DNA of 64,000 nt from Desulfosoma caldarium (GCF_003751385.1 NZ_RJVA01000010.1:310001-374000), one strand, 5' to 3'; shown: positions 19,403-28,342, counted from the first letter of the stretch. Numbers and translations are program-made. The notes: generated by a model not told the origin, from the letters alone.

Positions 19403-20077
19403 ATGCAAGGCATCGTGGATCGCCTGTCCCCCTCAGAAGCACGTCAACTACAGGAACAATTGGCCGGCAGGGTGGTTTTGCGCCCTCTGCCGGCGGTCTT
19501 TTCCGTTCTTGGCGCGGCGGATCTCTCCTACATCAAGGAAACCAACCAGCTCATCGCCGTGATCGTCACCTTCTCTTGGCCCACGCTTCAGCCCTTGGAA
19601 TCCGTGCACGTGAAGTCGGCCATTCGGTTTCCCTATGTGCCGGGACTCTTGAGTTTCCGTGAAATTCCAGCAATGCTCAAGGCCTACGCCCAGCTTCGCC
19701 GCCCTCCGGACATTTTTTTGTGCGATGGCCAAGGTCTGGCCCATCCACGGCGCTTCGGCCTGGCCTGCCATTTAGGGATTCTTCTGGAAAAACCCACCGT
19801 GGGATGTGCCAAGACGCGGTTGTGCGGAAATCATGAGCCTCTGGAGGCCGAGCGAGGAGCACGCCAGCCCCTGTGGCTTGACGGCACCCAGGTCGGATAT
19901 GTGTATCGTTCCAAAACGGGCGTCAAACCTCTCTACATCTCTCCAGGCCATTTGGCCGACTGCAATTCGGCCCTTTGGCTCGTGGAACGGTGTCTGGGCC
20001 GATACCGTCTTCCTGAGCCTCTGCGCGCCGCCCACCACACGGCCACAAGGCTTCGAAAAACTATGATGGCAACCTAA
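19403..20077 (+). CDS. nfi: Endonuclease V (deoxyinosine-specific)
   Basis: It cuts the second phosphodiester 3' of deoxyinosine to start repair of deaminated adenine. The 224 residues carry the expected active site: Asp40 in LGAADLSY, the wedge FPYVPGLLSFRE (Tyr78, Glu87), Asp108 in LCDGQG and Lys137 in GCAKTRL, matching E. coli D35, E89, D110 and K139. It follows nrdJ within 3 bp, so the deoxyribonucleotide-synthesis and repair genes are probably co-transcribed. Confidence 0.93.
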   Translation: MQGIVDRLSPSEARQLQEQLAGRVVLRPLPAVFSVLGAADLSYIKETNQLIAVIVTFSWPTLQPLESVHVKSAIRFPYVPGLLSFREIPAMLKAYAQLRRPPDIFLCDGQGLAHPRRFGLACHLGILLEKPTVGCAKTRLCGNHEPLEAERGARQPLWLDGTQVGYVYRSKTGVKPLYISPGHLADCNSALWLVERCLGRYRLPEPLRAAHHTATRLRKTMMAT

Positions 20078-20143
20078 GCTCAGGTGGTTCCCCCTGGGCC
20101 TTTGCCACGCAGGAGTCCAGCGCGATCACATCATTCTGAACGT

Positions 20144-20707
20144 TCATGACAGCCAAAGCACGGACAAGTCCAATTCCAGGTCCATAAAAGGCTCGGCCCT
20201 CACCTTTGCCGATTGGGCAAACGCGCCGGCCACCACCCAACGGTCATTTTCCAGCACAAACACTTCCAGAGTGCGAAGGTCGGGTCTAAAAGCCACAAGT
20301 GTTTCACGCCGTGGCGGGCATAAAGGGGCATCTTGACGACCTGGTCTCGAACGGCCGTGGCGGAAGAAAGCACTTCGCAAATCCAGTGGAGAACCACGGA
20401 AATCCAGTTGTGTGGCACCTGCACTGGTAACCCTTTCCTTTTTCCAGCCCGCCCGATCCGGCACCACAATGTTTTCTCCCAAAGCAGTTTCCGGCTCCAT
20501 GAGAATCACCCAACCGCCCGGACCGCCCCCGCGCCCAAAATCATAGGCCGGAATGATTTCCCCATTCATGCGCGAAGCGGCCGCCGCATGGACGCGGCTC
20601 GGCCGAGGGGCCGTCAACACTTCATCGTCGATGATTCCGCCCACGACGTTTTCCGGCAGGCCGCAAAGATCCTCATAAACCGCCCGTTTCTTCGCAGCTA
20701 CCGACAT
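20144..20707 (-). pseudogene. Uma2 family (DUF820) endonuclease-like gene with two frameshifts
   Basis: The 187-codon open frame has Uma2 features only at its ends: an N-part with EDLCGLPENVVGGIIDDEVL and VVPDRAGWKKERV, and a C-part RTLEVFVLENDRWVV. The middle (about 20406-20281) reads as nonsense in this frame. In the next frame the same DNA gives the missing Uma2 core, WICEVLSSATAVRDQ, KMPLYARHGVKHLWLLDP, which holds the nuclease Glu and Lys region. One +1 and one compensating -1 shift therefore replaced about 40 residues including the active site. This is either a dead gene or two sequencing errors. Uma2 genes occur in many copies in cyanobacteria and Desulfobacterota. Confidence 0.75.
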
Positions 20708-20851
20708 GGCCTTTTCCTATCAAGATTCTTACCAAGGTTTTTTGAAAACTATCCCTACCGAATCCGGCCATGTCAAGAAGGCTATAGGCCGCCGCACACA
20801 GGTTCTCGAGGTGAAGATTTTCGGACGAAAACCCTGGTCTGATTGCTCGCG

Positions 20852-21367
20852 TCACAGAGCATCCCTTCGTGCGGCCAGCACGATGCGGGCGCAGGCTTCG
20901 GCATCCGAAGCCGCATCATGGTGCTGCAGGTCGATTCCAAGATAACGGCAGACATCAGGGAGTCTCGTCGGACGAAGACGCCAACAGCGTCGAGCCAACT
21001 GCATGGTGCACACGAAAGGCGTTTGCGGAACGGAAAGGTTGTAGGTTTTGCAACAGGCGTGCAGCACCGATCGGTCAAAAGCAGCATTGTGGGCCGCATA
21101 AAAAAAGGCGCCGTCCGTTAGCTGAACCAGTTCGGGCCATATTTCTTCAAAGGTTGGCTCATGGCGCACATCCGCCCAGGTGATTCCGTGTATATGGGTA
21201 AAACGAAACTCTGAAGTGGGTGGACGAATGAGTCGAAAGGCACGATGAACAATGCCATCATTCTGGACTTTGACCAAAGCCACGGCACAGGCGCTGTTGC
21301 GGTCGGTGGTCGCCGTTTCAAAGTCAAGGGCCACAAAATCCTGATGAATCAATCCATGCAGCGGCAT
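20852..21367 (-). CDS. DEDDh 3'-5' exonuclease (DNA polymerase III epsilon-like)
   Basis: This is a 171-residue exonuclease domain. ExoI is FVALDFETA, ExoII is FYAAHNAAFDRSVL, and ExoIII is the H(x4)D site HHDAASDAEACARI. The remainder is compact, with no extra domains, so it is like DinG/EXOIII stand-alone proteins rather than full DnaQ with a polymerase-binding tail. The ATG at 21367 has GGAG 8 nt upstream. The frame is open to 21478 but there is no better start. The role (repair or RNA trimming) is not fixed by sequence. Confidence 0.88.
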   Translation of the reverse strand: MPLHGLIHQDFVALDFETATTDRNSACAVALVKVQNDGIVHRAFRLIRPPTSEFRFTHIHGITWADVRHEPTFEEIWPELVQLTDGAFFYAAHNAAFDRSVLHACCKTYNLSVPQTPFVCTMQLARRCWRLRPTRLPDVCRYLGIDLQHHDAASDAEACARIVLAARRDAL

Positions 21368-21461
21368 GTATCCCGCTCCAGAAACGCAATGCCTCGTGCC
21401 ACGGTGCCGGAGGCGCGCCGCCTCACCGGCCCATGCGTTCGCCCATTTTGGAGAGAACCCC

Positions 21462-22241
21462 TTAAGGTTTTTCCGCACTTTCTGCAGGCGTCATAAGTTT
21501 GCTGAAAAACCAGGTAACCGTCGCTTTGGATGCCATGGCTCGAGCTTCAGAATCGGTTAACCGGTGATCGGCCCCTTCCAAGAGCATGAACCGCTTTTCC
21601 TCCGCCGCACAACGGTAATAATCCACGGCATGATTCCACGGAACCAGTTCGTCATGGGTGCCATGAACAATGAGGACGTCGGGAACGGCTGGAAGATCGT
21701 CCACGGCACTGGGGGTTCCCAAAGGCAGCGCGAGCGGCCAGGTACGCTCCAGTTCCACAGGCCGAGGCTTCGCATGGCCGCCGATTCCCTGCAGCCGAGC
21801 CGGAGCGGCCCACAGGGCCAAAGCCTGCACTTTACCAGGGAAAAGTGCCGAATAGACGTAGCTCATGAAGCCTCCGAGGCTGGATCCAAAAAGACCCATA
21901 ACGGCTTTACGGCCCCATGGCCGATGCCGGGACCGAGCCCACGCCACCACGCACTCCAGATCATCCAAACGGGTTTCCACAAGGCTTGCCCCGAACCGTG
22001 AGGTGTTTTCGCCACAGCCGGTAAAGTCAAACCGAACGGCCCAGAGTCCTCTCAGGGCCAGGGCTTCGGCCATGTCCAAAAATTTGGGGCTGTTCTTGGC
22101 GCTCAAAAGACCATGGCAACAGAGGACCACGCCGGCCGACTCGTCGGTGGAAGCCAAGGACTCACAGGGACAATGAACCACCGCCGGAATGGCCCCTCGC
22201 GTCGATGGTATGGAAATAGTTGTTGCCTCCGGTTCCTGCAT
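21462..22241 (-). CDS. Alpha/beta hydrolase
   Basis: This is a 259-residue serine hydrolase fold. VLCCHGLLSAKNS carries the oxyanion-hole HG, the nucleophile elbow is GLFGSSLGG, the acid is in VHGTHDELVPW and the His in EGADHRLTD. It resembles the YheT/peptidase S9-like group of soluble hydrolases; the substrate is unknown. The ATG at 22241 has AAGG 8 nt upstream. A GTG at 22268 in the same frame overlaps the stop of the methyltransferase gene by 4 bp and could give a 268-residue form coupled to it. Confidence 0.85.
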   Translation of the reverse strand: MQEPEATTISIPSTRGAIPAVVHCPCESLASTDESAGVVLCCHGLLSAKNSPKFLDMAEALALRGLWAVRFDFTGCGENTSRFGASLVETRLDDLECVVAWARSRHRPWGRKAVMGLFGSSLGGFMSYVYSALFPGKVQALALWAAPARLQGIGGHAKPRPVELERTWPLALPLGTPSAVDDLPAVPDVLIVHGTHDELVPWNHAVDYYRCAAEEKRFMLLEGADHRLTDSEARAMASKATVTWFFSKLMTPAESAEKP

Positions 22242-22264
22242 ACCCGACACCTTATACCCTTGGT

Positions 22265-22978
22265 TCACGAGCAGGTCGTCTCTCCACGACGGCGTATGGC
22301 ATAGAGAGCAACGCCCGAAATTTCGTCGTGGCCTTCAAATGGGATGATTTTTTCCTTGTAGGCAAACCGTGTCACCAGCTCCGCAAAAAAGCCCGGAGCC
22401 TGAAGCTGGGTGTTTTTGGCAAGAAAGATGGTGCCACCGGGGACAAGAGCCTGATCCAAAAACCGCACCAGCGCCGGATAAGTGGCTCGGTCGTAGACCA
22501 CTTCCGAACCCACAATGACATGATAGGGTTCGCCCAGAAAGGTGTCGTTCCAATCGATTCGCTGCACATCCGCATTCCCTTCGCACCCGTTCAAAAGAAC
22601 GTTGGCTCGAGCGAACAGCAGCGCATCCTCATTGATGTCCGACAGGGTGACCCGGTGCCCCTTGGAAGCCATAAAGACGCCAAGAACGCCGATGCCGGTC
22701 CCAATTTCCAGGATGCGCCGGCCTGGAACAACCGGTTGATGCGCCCAGTAGGACGCCATGACAAAAGACGCTTCCCAGACTTTGGCCCACAACGGAAGAT
22801 CCTCCAAGGTCAAGTACTCCTTTTGAGCCAATTTTCCCACGTAATCTTCAAAATCCGCCAATTGCAAGATTCGAAGAAGGTCCGACCCGATTTTCACGTT
22901 CACCGTTTCCGTGCGGTACTTAGCCTGTAGAGTAGCGAGAATGCGGGTGAGTTCGCCGTTGTCCACGTTGTCCTCCAT
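22265..22978 (-). CDS. Class I SAM-dependent methyltransferase, protein-lysine methyltransferase-like
   Basis: This is a 237-residue Rossmann methyltransferase. Motif I is RILEIGTGIGVLGVFMASKG, followed by TLSDINEDALLFAR, and the post-motif region contains GSEVVYD. The layout LPLWAKVWEAS before motif I and VVYD after it resembles the METTL20/21 (Methyltransf_16) protein-lysine methyltransferases; bacterial relatives methylate ETF beta or ribosomal proteins. The target is an inference. It is followed immediately by the alpha/beta hydrolase gene, with a possible GTGA overlap. Confidence 0.8.
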   Translation of the reverse strand: MEDNVDNGELTRILATLQAKYRTETVNVKIGSDLLRILQLADFEDYVGKLAQKEYLTLEDLPLWAKVWEASFVMASYWAHQPVVPGRRILEIGTGIGVLGVFMASKGHRVTLSDINEDALLFARANVLLNGCEGNADVQRIDWNDTFLGEPYHVIVGSEVVYDRATYPALVRFLDQALVPGGTIFLAKNTQLQAPGFFAELVTRFAYKEKIIPFEGHDEISGVALYAIRRRGETTCS

Positions 22979-23142
22979 TTGCTGAACCGTGGCCCCAGGA
23001 TTTTTTTCGCGGTCTGCTCAGGGAATATGGCACCGCTTGCCAAAGGCTCTGGTCTGTTTTAGTTTACACCGGTATCGGACCTAAACCTCATCCCCAACCC
23101 CTGAATTTGAAGATTGGCCCGCGGTGCGGGCAGGAGCCGGTC

Positions 23143-23592
23143 ATGGCGCAATCCATTCCTTTTCGAGAGGGCACGTACATCATCGAAGCCGCCTATTTGA
23201 TGACGCCACTGAAGCGTTCCCTTGAACTCACCGAAGGCGTTCTCGAAGTGTACAAAGACACCCTGGGCACCAAACACCTTAGAGGCCGTGCCTTTGTCCG
23301 CAATACCCTCATGGTCGCTCTGTTGGAAGACGAAGAATCCCTGGACCTCATCCTGGACCTGGGGCTCGGATTTCGATACCGAATGCCGCAGCCCATACTG
23401 CAAGCCGGTAAGGTTTTTGACCCTCGCACCTGTTCCATCGTGCACTTTGCCCCATCCACAGGCCTTGTTCCCCTTGCCGATGCCGACTACGAGGCCCTGC
23501 TGTCCGCCGCGACCCTTCTTTTGCCCGAGGATAGCTTCGGCGTGCATCGACTCGCCTCGGACCATGGGCGCTCGGGTCACGACGCCTCATAG
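23143..23592 (+). CDS. Hypothetical protein
   Basis: I do not recognise this 149-residue protein. It has no signal peptide or membrane segment. Visible stretches are REGTYIIEAAYLMTPLKR and GRAFVRNTLMVALLEDEES, and a C-part with LLLPEDSFGVHRLASD. The ATG at 23143 has GGAG 6 nt upstream, and codon third positions are GC-rich like neighbouring genes, so it looks like a real gene. It runs toward the macro-domain gene and overlaps its end by 6 bp. Confidence 0.6.
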   Translation: MAQSIPFREGTYIIEAAYLMTPLKRSLELTEGVLEVYKDTLGTKHLRGRAFVRNTLMVALLEDEESLDLILDLGLGFRYRMPQPILQAGKVFDPRTCSIVHFAPSTGLVPLADADYEALLSAATLLLPEDSFGVHRLASDHGRSGHDAS

Positions 23593-24369
23593 GGCTTGCA
23601 GCGTTTCTTGGAAAAGGTTTAGATCCTCCGGCGACCAGAGGCAAAACACCACCCGTTCCACGCTGGTTTCCTCCTGGGCCAGGAAGCGGAGCACGGTGTC
23701 CAGCATGATCTTTGCGCACAAGTCCTTAGGAAATCCAAAAATCCCCGTGCTGATAGCCGGAAAGGCCACGGAGCGCATGCCTTTCTCCGTGGCCCGTCGC
23801 AGGCTATTCAGGGTCGCCTGTCGAAGCTTTTCCTCCTCGTCGCCTTCACCCCATCGAGGTCCCACGGCGTGGATGACCCAGCGGGCCTTAAGACGCCCGC
23901 CGGTGGTGACCACAGCACCTCCCACGTGGGTTCCACCAATGCGATCACATTCCTCTTGAATCTCCGGCCCTCCTTTGGTGCGAATAGCCCCGGCCACGCC
24001 ACCTCCCAGAACCAATTGGGCATTGGCGGCATTGACAATAGCATCCGTTTCCATTTCGGTGATGTCGCCTTGAACAAGCATGATGACCTTGTCACCCACT
24101 GACCTTTCCATGTCGACACCCTCGCTTTCTTTGGCCCGCGCTTCCACTAGGCGCACGACGGCTCGATCCAAGGGAAGCCAGCCATCTTCAAAGGGAACCA
24201 CCGCGTAAAACCCACCGTGCTCCCAACGGCGCAGGTGCGCCTTGTGCAAAAGAGCGTCGCGCACGGCATCCCGACACCATGCCGGAATACTTTCAAGGGC
24301 TTGTGCCACAAGATCCTGCAAGATCTTTCGTTGCCGGTCTTTCAGCCACCGTTCCACTTCCCCTTGCAC
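23587..24369 (-). CDS. Macro domain-containing protein with N-terminal extension
   Basis: The protein has 260 residues. The macro domain (about 93-255) has VQGDITEMETDAIVNAAN, the loop LVLGGGVAGAI and FPAISTGIFGFP, the typical ADP-ribose-binding elements, so deacetylation of O-acetyl-ADP-ribose or removal of ADP-ribose is possible. The first 90 residues form an unrecognised helical region with the aromatic strip RRWEHGGFYAVVPFEDGW. The start is GTG at 24369 with GGAG 6 nt upstream. It is 37 bp downstream of the beta-CASP hydrolase gene, a possible functional pairing. Confidence 0.87.
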   Translation of the reverse strand: MQGEVERWLKDRQRKILQDLVAQALESIPAWCRDAVRDALLHKAHLRRWEHGGFYAVVPFEDGWLPLDRAVVRLVEARAKESEGVDMERSVGDKVIMLVQGDITEMETDAIVNAANAQLVLGGGVAGAIRTKGGPEIQEECDRIGGTHVGGAVVTTGGRLKARWVIHAVGPRWGEGDEEEKLRQATLNSLRRATEKGMRSVAFPAISTGIFGFPKDLCAKIMLDTVLRFLAQEETSVERVVFCLWSPEDLNLFQETLQAL

Positions 24370-24406
24370 GTCTCACTCCTTTGCACACCAGCGCCTTTTT
24401 AGCTCC

Positions 24407-25999
24407 CTAGGCTTTTCCCGTATAGCGTTCCAGGGTGCGCACAAAAACCCGCACCGCCGCCTCCAGCTCCTCACTGGCATCGGCATCCAACCGCTCCGCC
24501 CACAGATCCACACCACGGCGAGCCTGGGCCACTCGAGCCTCTACCGCGGCAAGGACCTCATCCCAGCGAGGACGCACCATCGCAGGCACGGCGGTGGGCT
24601 TTTCGGCCTCGTCAAAGTACAAGGTCTGTCGCAGTTCTGGCACGGTGGTCTCCAAACTCAATCGCCGGCGAACCGTCTCAGCAAAGGTGGTGGCGATTTT
24701 CTTTTCACCATGGATCACCACCACCTGCAGTTTCGGGTTGGTGAAATGGGCAAGCCACTGCAAAAGCTCCTCCTGGTCCGCATGGGCCGAAAACCCGCCG
24801 ATGGTAAAAACCCTGGCTCGCACCATAATGTCTTCCCCAAAAATCCTGACGCTCTTGGCCCCTTCAATGATGCGCCGGCCTAGGGATCCTTCGGCCTGGT
24901 ACCCCACAATGACCAAGGAACAGCCGCGGCGCCACAGATTGTGCTTCAAATGGTGCAGAATCCGGCCAGCCGTGCACATGCCGTTACCGGCAATGATGAC
25001 GGCAGGCCCCTTGAGTTCGTTCAGGGCCTGAGATTCCTGGGCCGTTCGAGAAAACACAAGCTCTGGAAAATTGAAAGGATCGTGCCCCTGGCGAAGAATC
25101 TCCTGCGTCTCCTCGTCAAACTCATGAACCATTTGGCGAAAGATCTCTGTGGCGGCAATGGCCAAAGGGCTGTCCAGATACACCGGAAGGCGCGGAATGG
25201 TCCCCTCTCGGTACAACTGTCCAAGGACGTAGAGAATTTCCTGGGTGCGCTCCACGGCAAAGGCAGGAATCAAAACCTTTTGACCATGTTCATGGCTGTA
25301 GCGTATGGCTTCGGCCAACTCGGCCACGCTCTCCTCATAGTTTCGATGCCGCCGGTTTCCGTAGGTGGACTCGATGAACAAGACATCGGCGTCAAAAATG
25401 GGCTGCGGATCTTTGACAATCAACTGATCTTTGCGACCGATGTCGCCAGAAAAGACGATCTTAAGCCCATGGTTCAGGTCGCCCCTCCACAGTTCCAACA
25501 AAGAAGCTCCGAGAATGTGGCCGGCGTTTCGAAACCTGAAGTGAACCGTCTCGGACAGGGAAAGGACCTCGTCCTGGGAAACGGGCTGAAAGAGAGTCAT
25601 GGTCTTTTCAGCGTCTTCGGTGGTATACAGAGGAGACACCGGGGTGCGGCCTTTTCGCAGGTTTTTGCGCGTCTTCCATTCGGCTTCCATTTCTTGAATG
25701 TGGGCGGAGTCCAAAAGAAGAATGCGCGATAGGGCCGCCGTGGGAGCCGTGGTGTAAATGGGCCCGCGAAAGCCGTCCTTGACCAGTTTGGGCAAACGGC
25801 CGCTATGGTCGATGTGGGCATGGGTGAGCAGCACCGCCTGAAGACTGGCCGGATCAAAAGGCCAGGGTTCCCAATTCAAGGCATCCATAGCTTTGCCGCC
25901 TTGAAATAGGCCGCAGTCCACAAGGACACGCTTTTCATTTTCCACCAGAAAACACGAACCTGTTACGCATCCGGCCGCTCCATAGGCTGTAACTTTCAC
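24407..25999 (-). CDS. MBL-fold beta-CASP hydrolase (CPSF/RNA-exonuclease-like)
   Basis: This is a 530-residue metallo-beta-lactamase RNase of the YSH1/CPSF73-like group. HxHxDH is His60-His65 in LTHAHIDHSGRLP, motif 3 is in FRNAGHILGASLLEL, motif 4 is FSGDIGRKDQ and the beta-CASP motifs include GNGMCTAGR and FSAHADQEELL. The C-terminal 80 residues are an extra helical part. The GTG at 25999 has a full AAGGAGG 5 nt upstream, so the longer frame (to 26068) is not used. It is followed by the macro-domain gene. Confidence 0.92.
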   Translation of the reverse strand: MKVTAYGAAGCVTGSCFLVENEKRVLVDCGLFQGGKAMDALNWEPWPFDPASLQAVLLTHAHIDHSGRLPKLVKDGFRGPIYTTAPTAALSRILLLDSAHIQEMEAEWKTRKNLRKGRTPVSPLYTTEDAEKTMTLFQPVSQDEVLSLSETVHFRFRNAGHILGASLLELWRGDLNHGLKIVFSGDIGRKDQLIVKDPQPIFDADVLFIESTYGNRRHRNYEESVAELAEAIRYSHEHGQKVLIPAFAVERTQEILYVLGQLYREGTIPRLPVYLDSPLAIAATEIFRQMVHEFDEETQEILRQGHDPFNFPELVFSRTAQESQALNELKGPAVIIAGNGMCTAGRILHHLKHNLWRRGCSLVIVGYQAEGSLGRRIIEGAKSVRIFGEDIMVRARVFTIGGFSAHADQEELLQWLAHFTNPKLQVVVIHGEKKIATTFAETVRRRLSLETTVPELRQTLYFDEAEKPTAVPAMVRPRWDEVLAAVEARVAQARRGVDLWAERLDADASEELEAAVRVFVRTLERYTGKA

Positions 26000-26012
26000 A
26001 AGAACCTCCTTG

Positions 26013-26834
26013 TCAGGAAAACTCGCTTCGAAAAGGCACTTTTCGAAAAAGATGGGAGTCCGCCGCACAGGGAATCAGCGGCCACATTCCCCCAGGTGGC
26101 CTCTCCCGACGCCCCAGAACCAAGAAACCTCCCTCCACGAGGGAATCTACCACGGCGGCAAAGGCTTTCCGCTGCACCGCCGGTGCATAATACGTCAAAA
26201 GATTGTTTCGAAGAAACACAAGATGAAAACCCTCCGACGGCGGCCGCTCAATGGACATATCGTGGCATCGCCAAAGGATGCCTTCCTTGAGCTGATCGGA
26301 GACGGCAAAGAAACCCTGTGTCTGGCCATGAAACCAGGCCGCCTGACGTTCCGCGTCCACTTCCTTGAGGCTGCTCCGCTGATACACGCCACGCCGGGCT
26401 TCTTCCAGTAAACCGCAGTGAAAATCCGTGGCCCACAACTCCAGCTTCGGCAGAGGCGCACCCGCGGCGGCCCATTCGTGCCAGAGGATTTTAAGGCTGT
26501 AGACCTCTTCGCCTCGAGCACACCCCGCCGACCAGATGCGTACCGTCTTCCCGCTCCAGCCCACGATGCCGGGAAGGACCTGCCTTTCCAAAACATGCCA
26601 AAGCTTTTGGTCTCGAAAGAATCGACTGATGGAAACCGCCAGAGCCCGCCGAACGTCTTCGCTAAGTTTCGCGTCATGACGGCAGCGCTCCAAGAGATCG
26701 TCCACCGAAGCCACGCCTTGCGCCTGCATCAAGGCGGCCAGTCGTCGCTTGGCCCCCTTTCGCACCTTTCGATACCCTCGCCACAGCAACCCAAACGCGT
26801 GCAGCACCCTTTGAAAATCGGCGTCATGGATCAT
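26013..26834 (-). CDS. CheR-type protein methyltransferase
   Basis: The protein has 273 residues. The N-terminal helical domain is ending SISRFFRDQKLWHVL, where CheR has NVTxFFRD. The SAM site is RIWSAGCARGEEVYSL, then LWATDFHCGLLEEARRGVY and LVFLRNNLLTYY, where CheR usually has RN(V/I)LIYF. It is a CheR-family enzyme that would methylate a glutamate, but no chemoreceptor, CheA or CheW gene is nearby, so its target is open. The ATG at 26834 has AAGGAG 6 nt upstream. The 67-codon upstream open part is intergenic. Confidence 0.85.
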   Translation of the reverse strand: MIHDADFQRVLHAFGLLWRGYRKVRKGAKRRLAALMQAQGVASVDDLLERCRHDAKLSEDVRRALAVSISRFFRDQKLWHVLERQVLPGIVGWSGKTVRIWSAGCARGEEVYSLKILWHEWAAAGAPLPKLELWATDFHCGLLEEARRGVYQRSSLKEVDAERQAAWFHGQTQGFFAVSDQLKEGILWRCHDMSIERPPSEGFHLVFLRNNLLTYYAPAVQRKAFAAVVDSLVEGGFLVLGRRERPPGGMWPLIPCAADSHLFRKVPFRSEFS

Positions 26835-27223
26835 GCAATGCTCCTTGCAATGGCCTCTGGACGTCAATTGCGCTCGCATGGCCACGATGCTGCCTGGATG
26901 ACTCAGGGATTGCCATTGGCCTGCAAAGCCAGCCCTCACGGGAACAATGGCAAACGCCGAACAGCACCTCATGATGCCCTTAAAAAGCCAAGTCGGCATA
27001 GGTGCGGAACCGGCCCGCTCCTCGTGCCTCAACAAATGGGCCTTCCGAAACCGGCCGGTTCCGCGGGTTTCCTTTGCTCTTTTTGGAGTTATACTCAGCT
27101 GAACGGGCTAGAGGCCACCACCGTGAGAGGATGGGCACCTCAGGTCTTGACCCTTGGCTCAAGGGCCTCTCGGTTCCGTTTTCCGTCACACCTGTTGAAT
27201 TGGATACGTCGGGACAAAGTCGC
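26835..27223. other. Divergent intergenic region between cheR-like gene and 27224 gene
   Basis: In these 389 bases both neighbours are transcribed outward. A TATACT (27090-27095) on the plus strand is the only good -10-like hexamer, without a fitting -35 at 17 bp. No hairpin with a T-run, tRNA or short coding frame was found. Confidence 0.35.
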
Positions 27224-28342
27224 ATGCCCATGGAAAACTTCACCGCACTTCAAGAACAGGTTCGCACCAATTGCCTCATCGCCGAAGCCAATTATGCCGG
27301 CACTTTTTCCTTGTGCGGCCTGGTGCTACGCCTTCGGGAATTGTACAAGTGGGAAACAGGACTTCTGCCCTGGACGGAACCGGAACCTTCCGTGCTTATG
27401 GAATGGATCGAGCACAGGGAATCCTCCTGGGATCTGTTGATGGAAAAAGGTTTTCAGCCTTTGATTTTGGACGGCTTGTCCGTAGATCCCTTTGACGTGG
27501 ACGCCGTCAACGCCCATTTGGCCGGCTCGGGCTTGGTCTACGGCGCGGGTTTCGTGGAAGGTTTGAGGCCTACCTTTTTTCTTGGAAAGATCGCCGAGAC
27601 AAGGAAGATGGACGGCGCCGTGGTCTACTGTGTGGAAGAAGAAATGGTTCGCGATGTTTTTGCGACACCGGCCATGAGGCAAGGGGCCCGTATTTACATT
27701 CGCCGTCAACCCATGCTTTCCTTTTTGTGGGACCAGGTCTTTGAAATGAGGCCCTCCGCTCGGTCGGCCCTTACCTTCGCCTTTGCCACCTACGGCCTGG
27801 ATGTGGCCCACGTGGCGCAACACCCAGCCCAGCACGCCGACGCACTCCAAACCATCGCCCAAAACCAACTGCAGGCATGGATCCATCATGAATTGGGAGA
27901 AGTTCACGAAGAAGCCTTTCGCGGTCAGCTCTGGCACGACATCGTGGCCACTTACCCCAACTCGCCGATCGAAATCTACGCCAGGGTGCTTAAGGACCTG
28001 TGCGCCGACACCGACGACAAAGGCCTTCTCAAGCATGTCATCTATGAGAAGAACCGAGCAGCTCTGGCCTTTTATGTGGCGTTCCTAAGGCCCTTCACTC
28101 GGCTCATGTTTCCGGAAATCCTTAAAGCCTTTCGCCGATTTCAAAAATCGCTTGACTGGAACCTGATCGAAAACGCCCGCACCCGGGGAAAGGCCAAATT
28201 CCACGACCGGGCCTCCACGCTGGTGGCCCTTCACCTGGAACACCACCGTCGGGGCGTGGAGTGGGCGAGAGAAAAAATCCAGGAACAATGCATCGCCCCC
28301 CTGGGCATTCTGAGAAAATCTCAAAGCGTCATCTCACAATAA
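27224..28342 (+). CDS. Hypothetical protein, probable deltaproteobacteria-restricted family
   Basis: This is a 372-residue soluble protein that I recognise only as an unassigned deltaproteobacterial-type family. It has no membrane segment, signal peptide or nucleotide-binding motif. Visible blocks are NCLIAEANYAGTFSLCGLVL with LRELYKWETGLLPW, VVYCVEEEMVRDVF, and a helix-rich C-half with YEKNRAALAFYVAFLRPF. The ATG at 27224 is taken because the 74 upstream codons are intergenic; GGGA lies about 9 nt before it. A second ATG is 6 bp on. Coding bias is like its neighbours. Confidence 0.65.
   Translation: MPMENFTALQEQVRTNCLIAEANYAGTFSLCGLVLRLRELYKWETGLLPWTEPEPSVLMEWIEHRESSWDLLMEKGFQPLILDGLSVDPFDVDAVNAHLAGSGLVYGAGFVEGLRPTFFLGKIAETRKMDGAVVYCVEEEMVRDVFATPAMRQGARIYIRRQPMLSFLWDQVFEMRPSARSALTFAFATYGLDVAHVAQHPAQHADALQTIAQNQLQAWIHHELGEVHEEAFRGQLWHDIVATYPNSPIEIYARVLKDLCADTDDKGLLKHVIYEKNRAALAFYVAFLRPFTRLMFPEILKAFRRFQKSLDWNLIENARTRGKAKFHDRASTLVALHLEHHRRGVEWAREKIQEQCIAPLGILRKSQSVISQ

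Noticed and set aside
26418-27440. 340-codon plus-strand open frame
   Set aside because: It overlaps the cheR-like gene antisense and the start of the 27224 gene; the translation has no recognisable family features.
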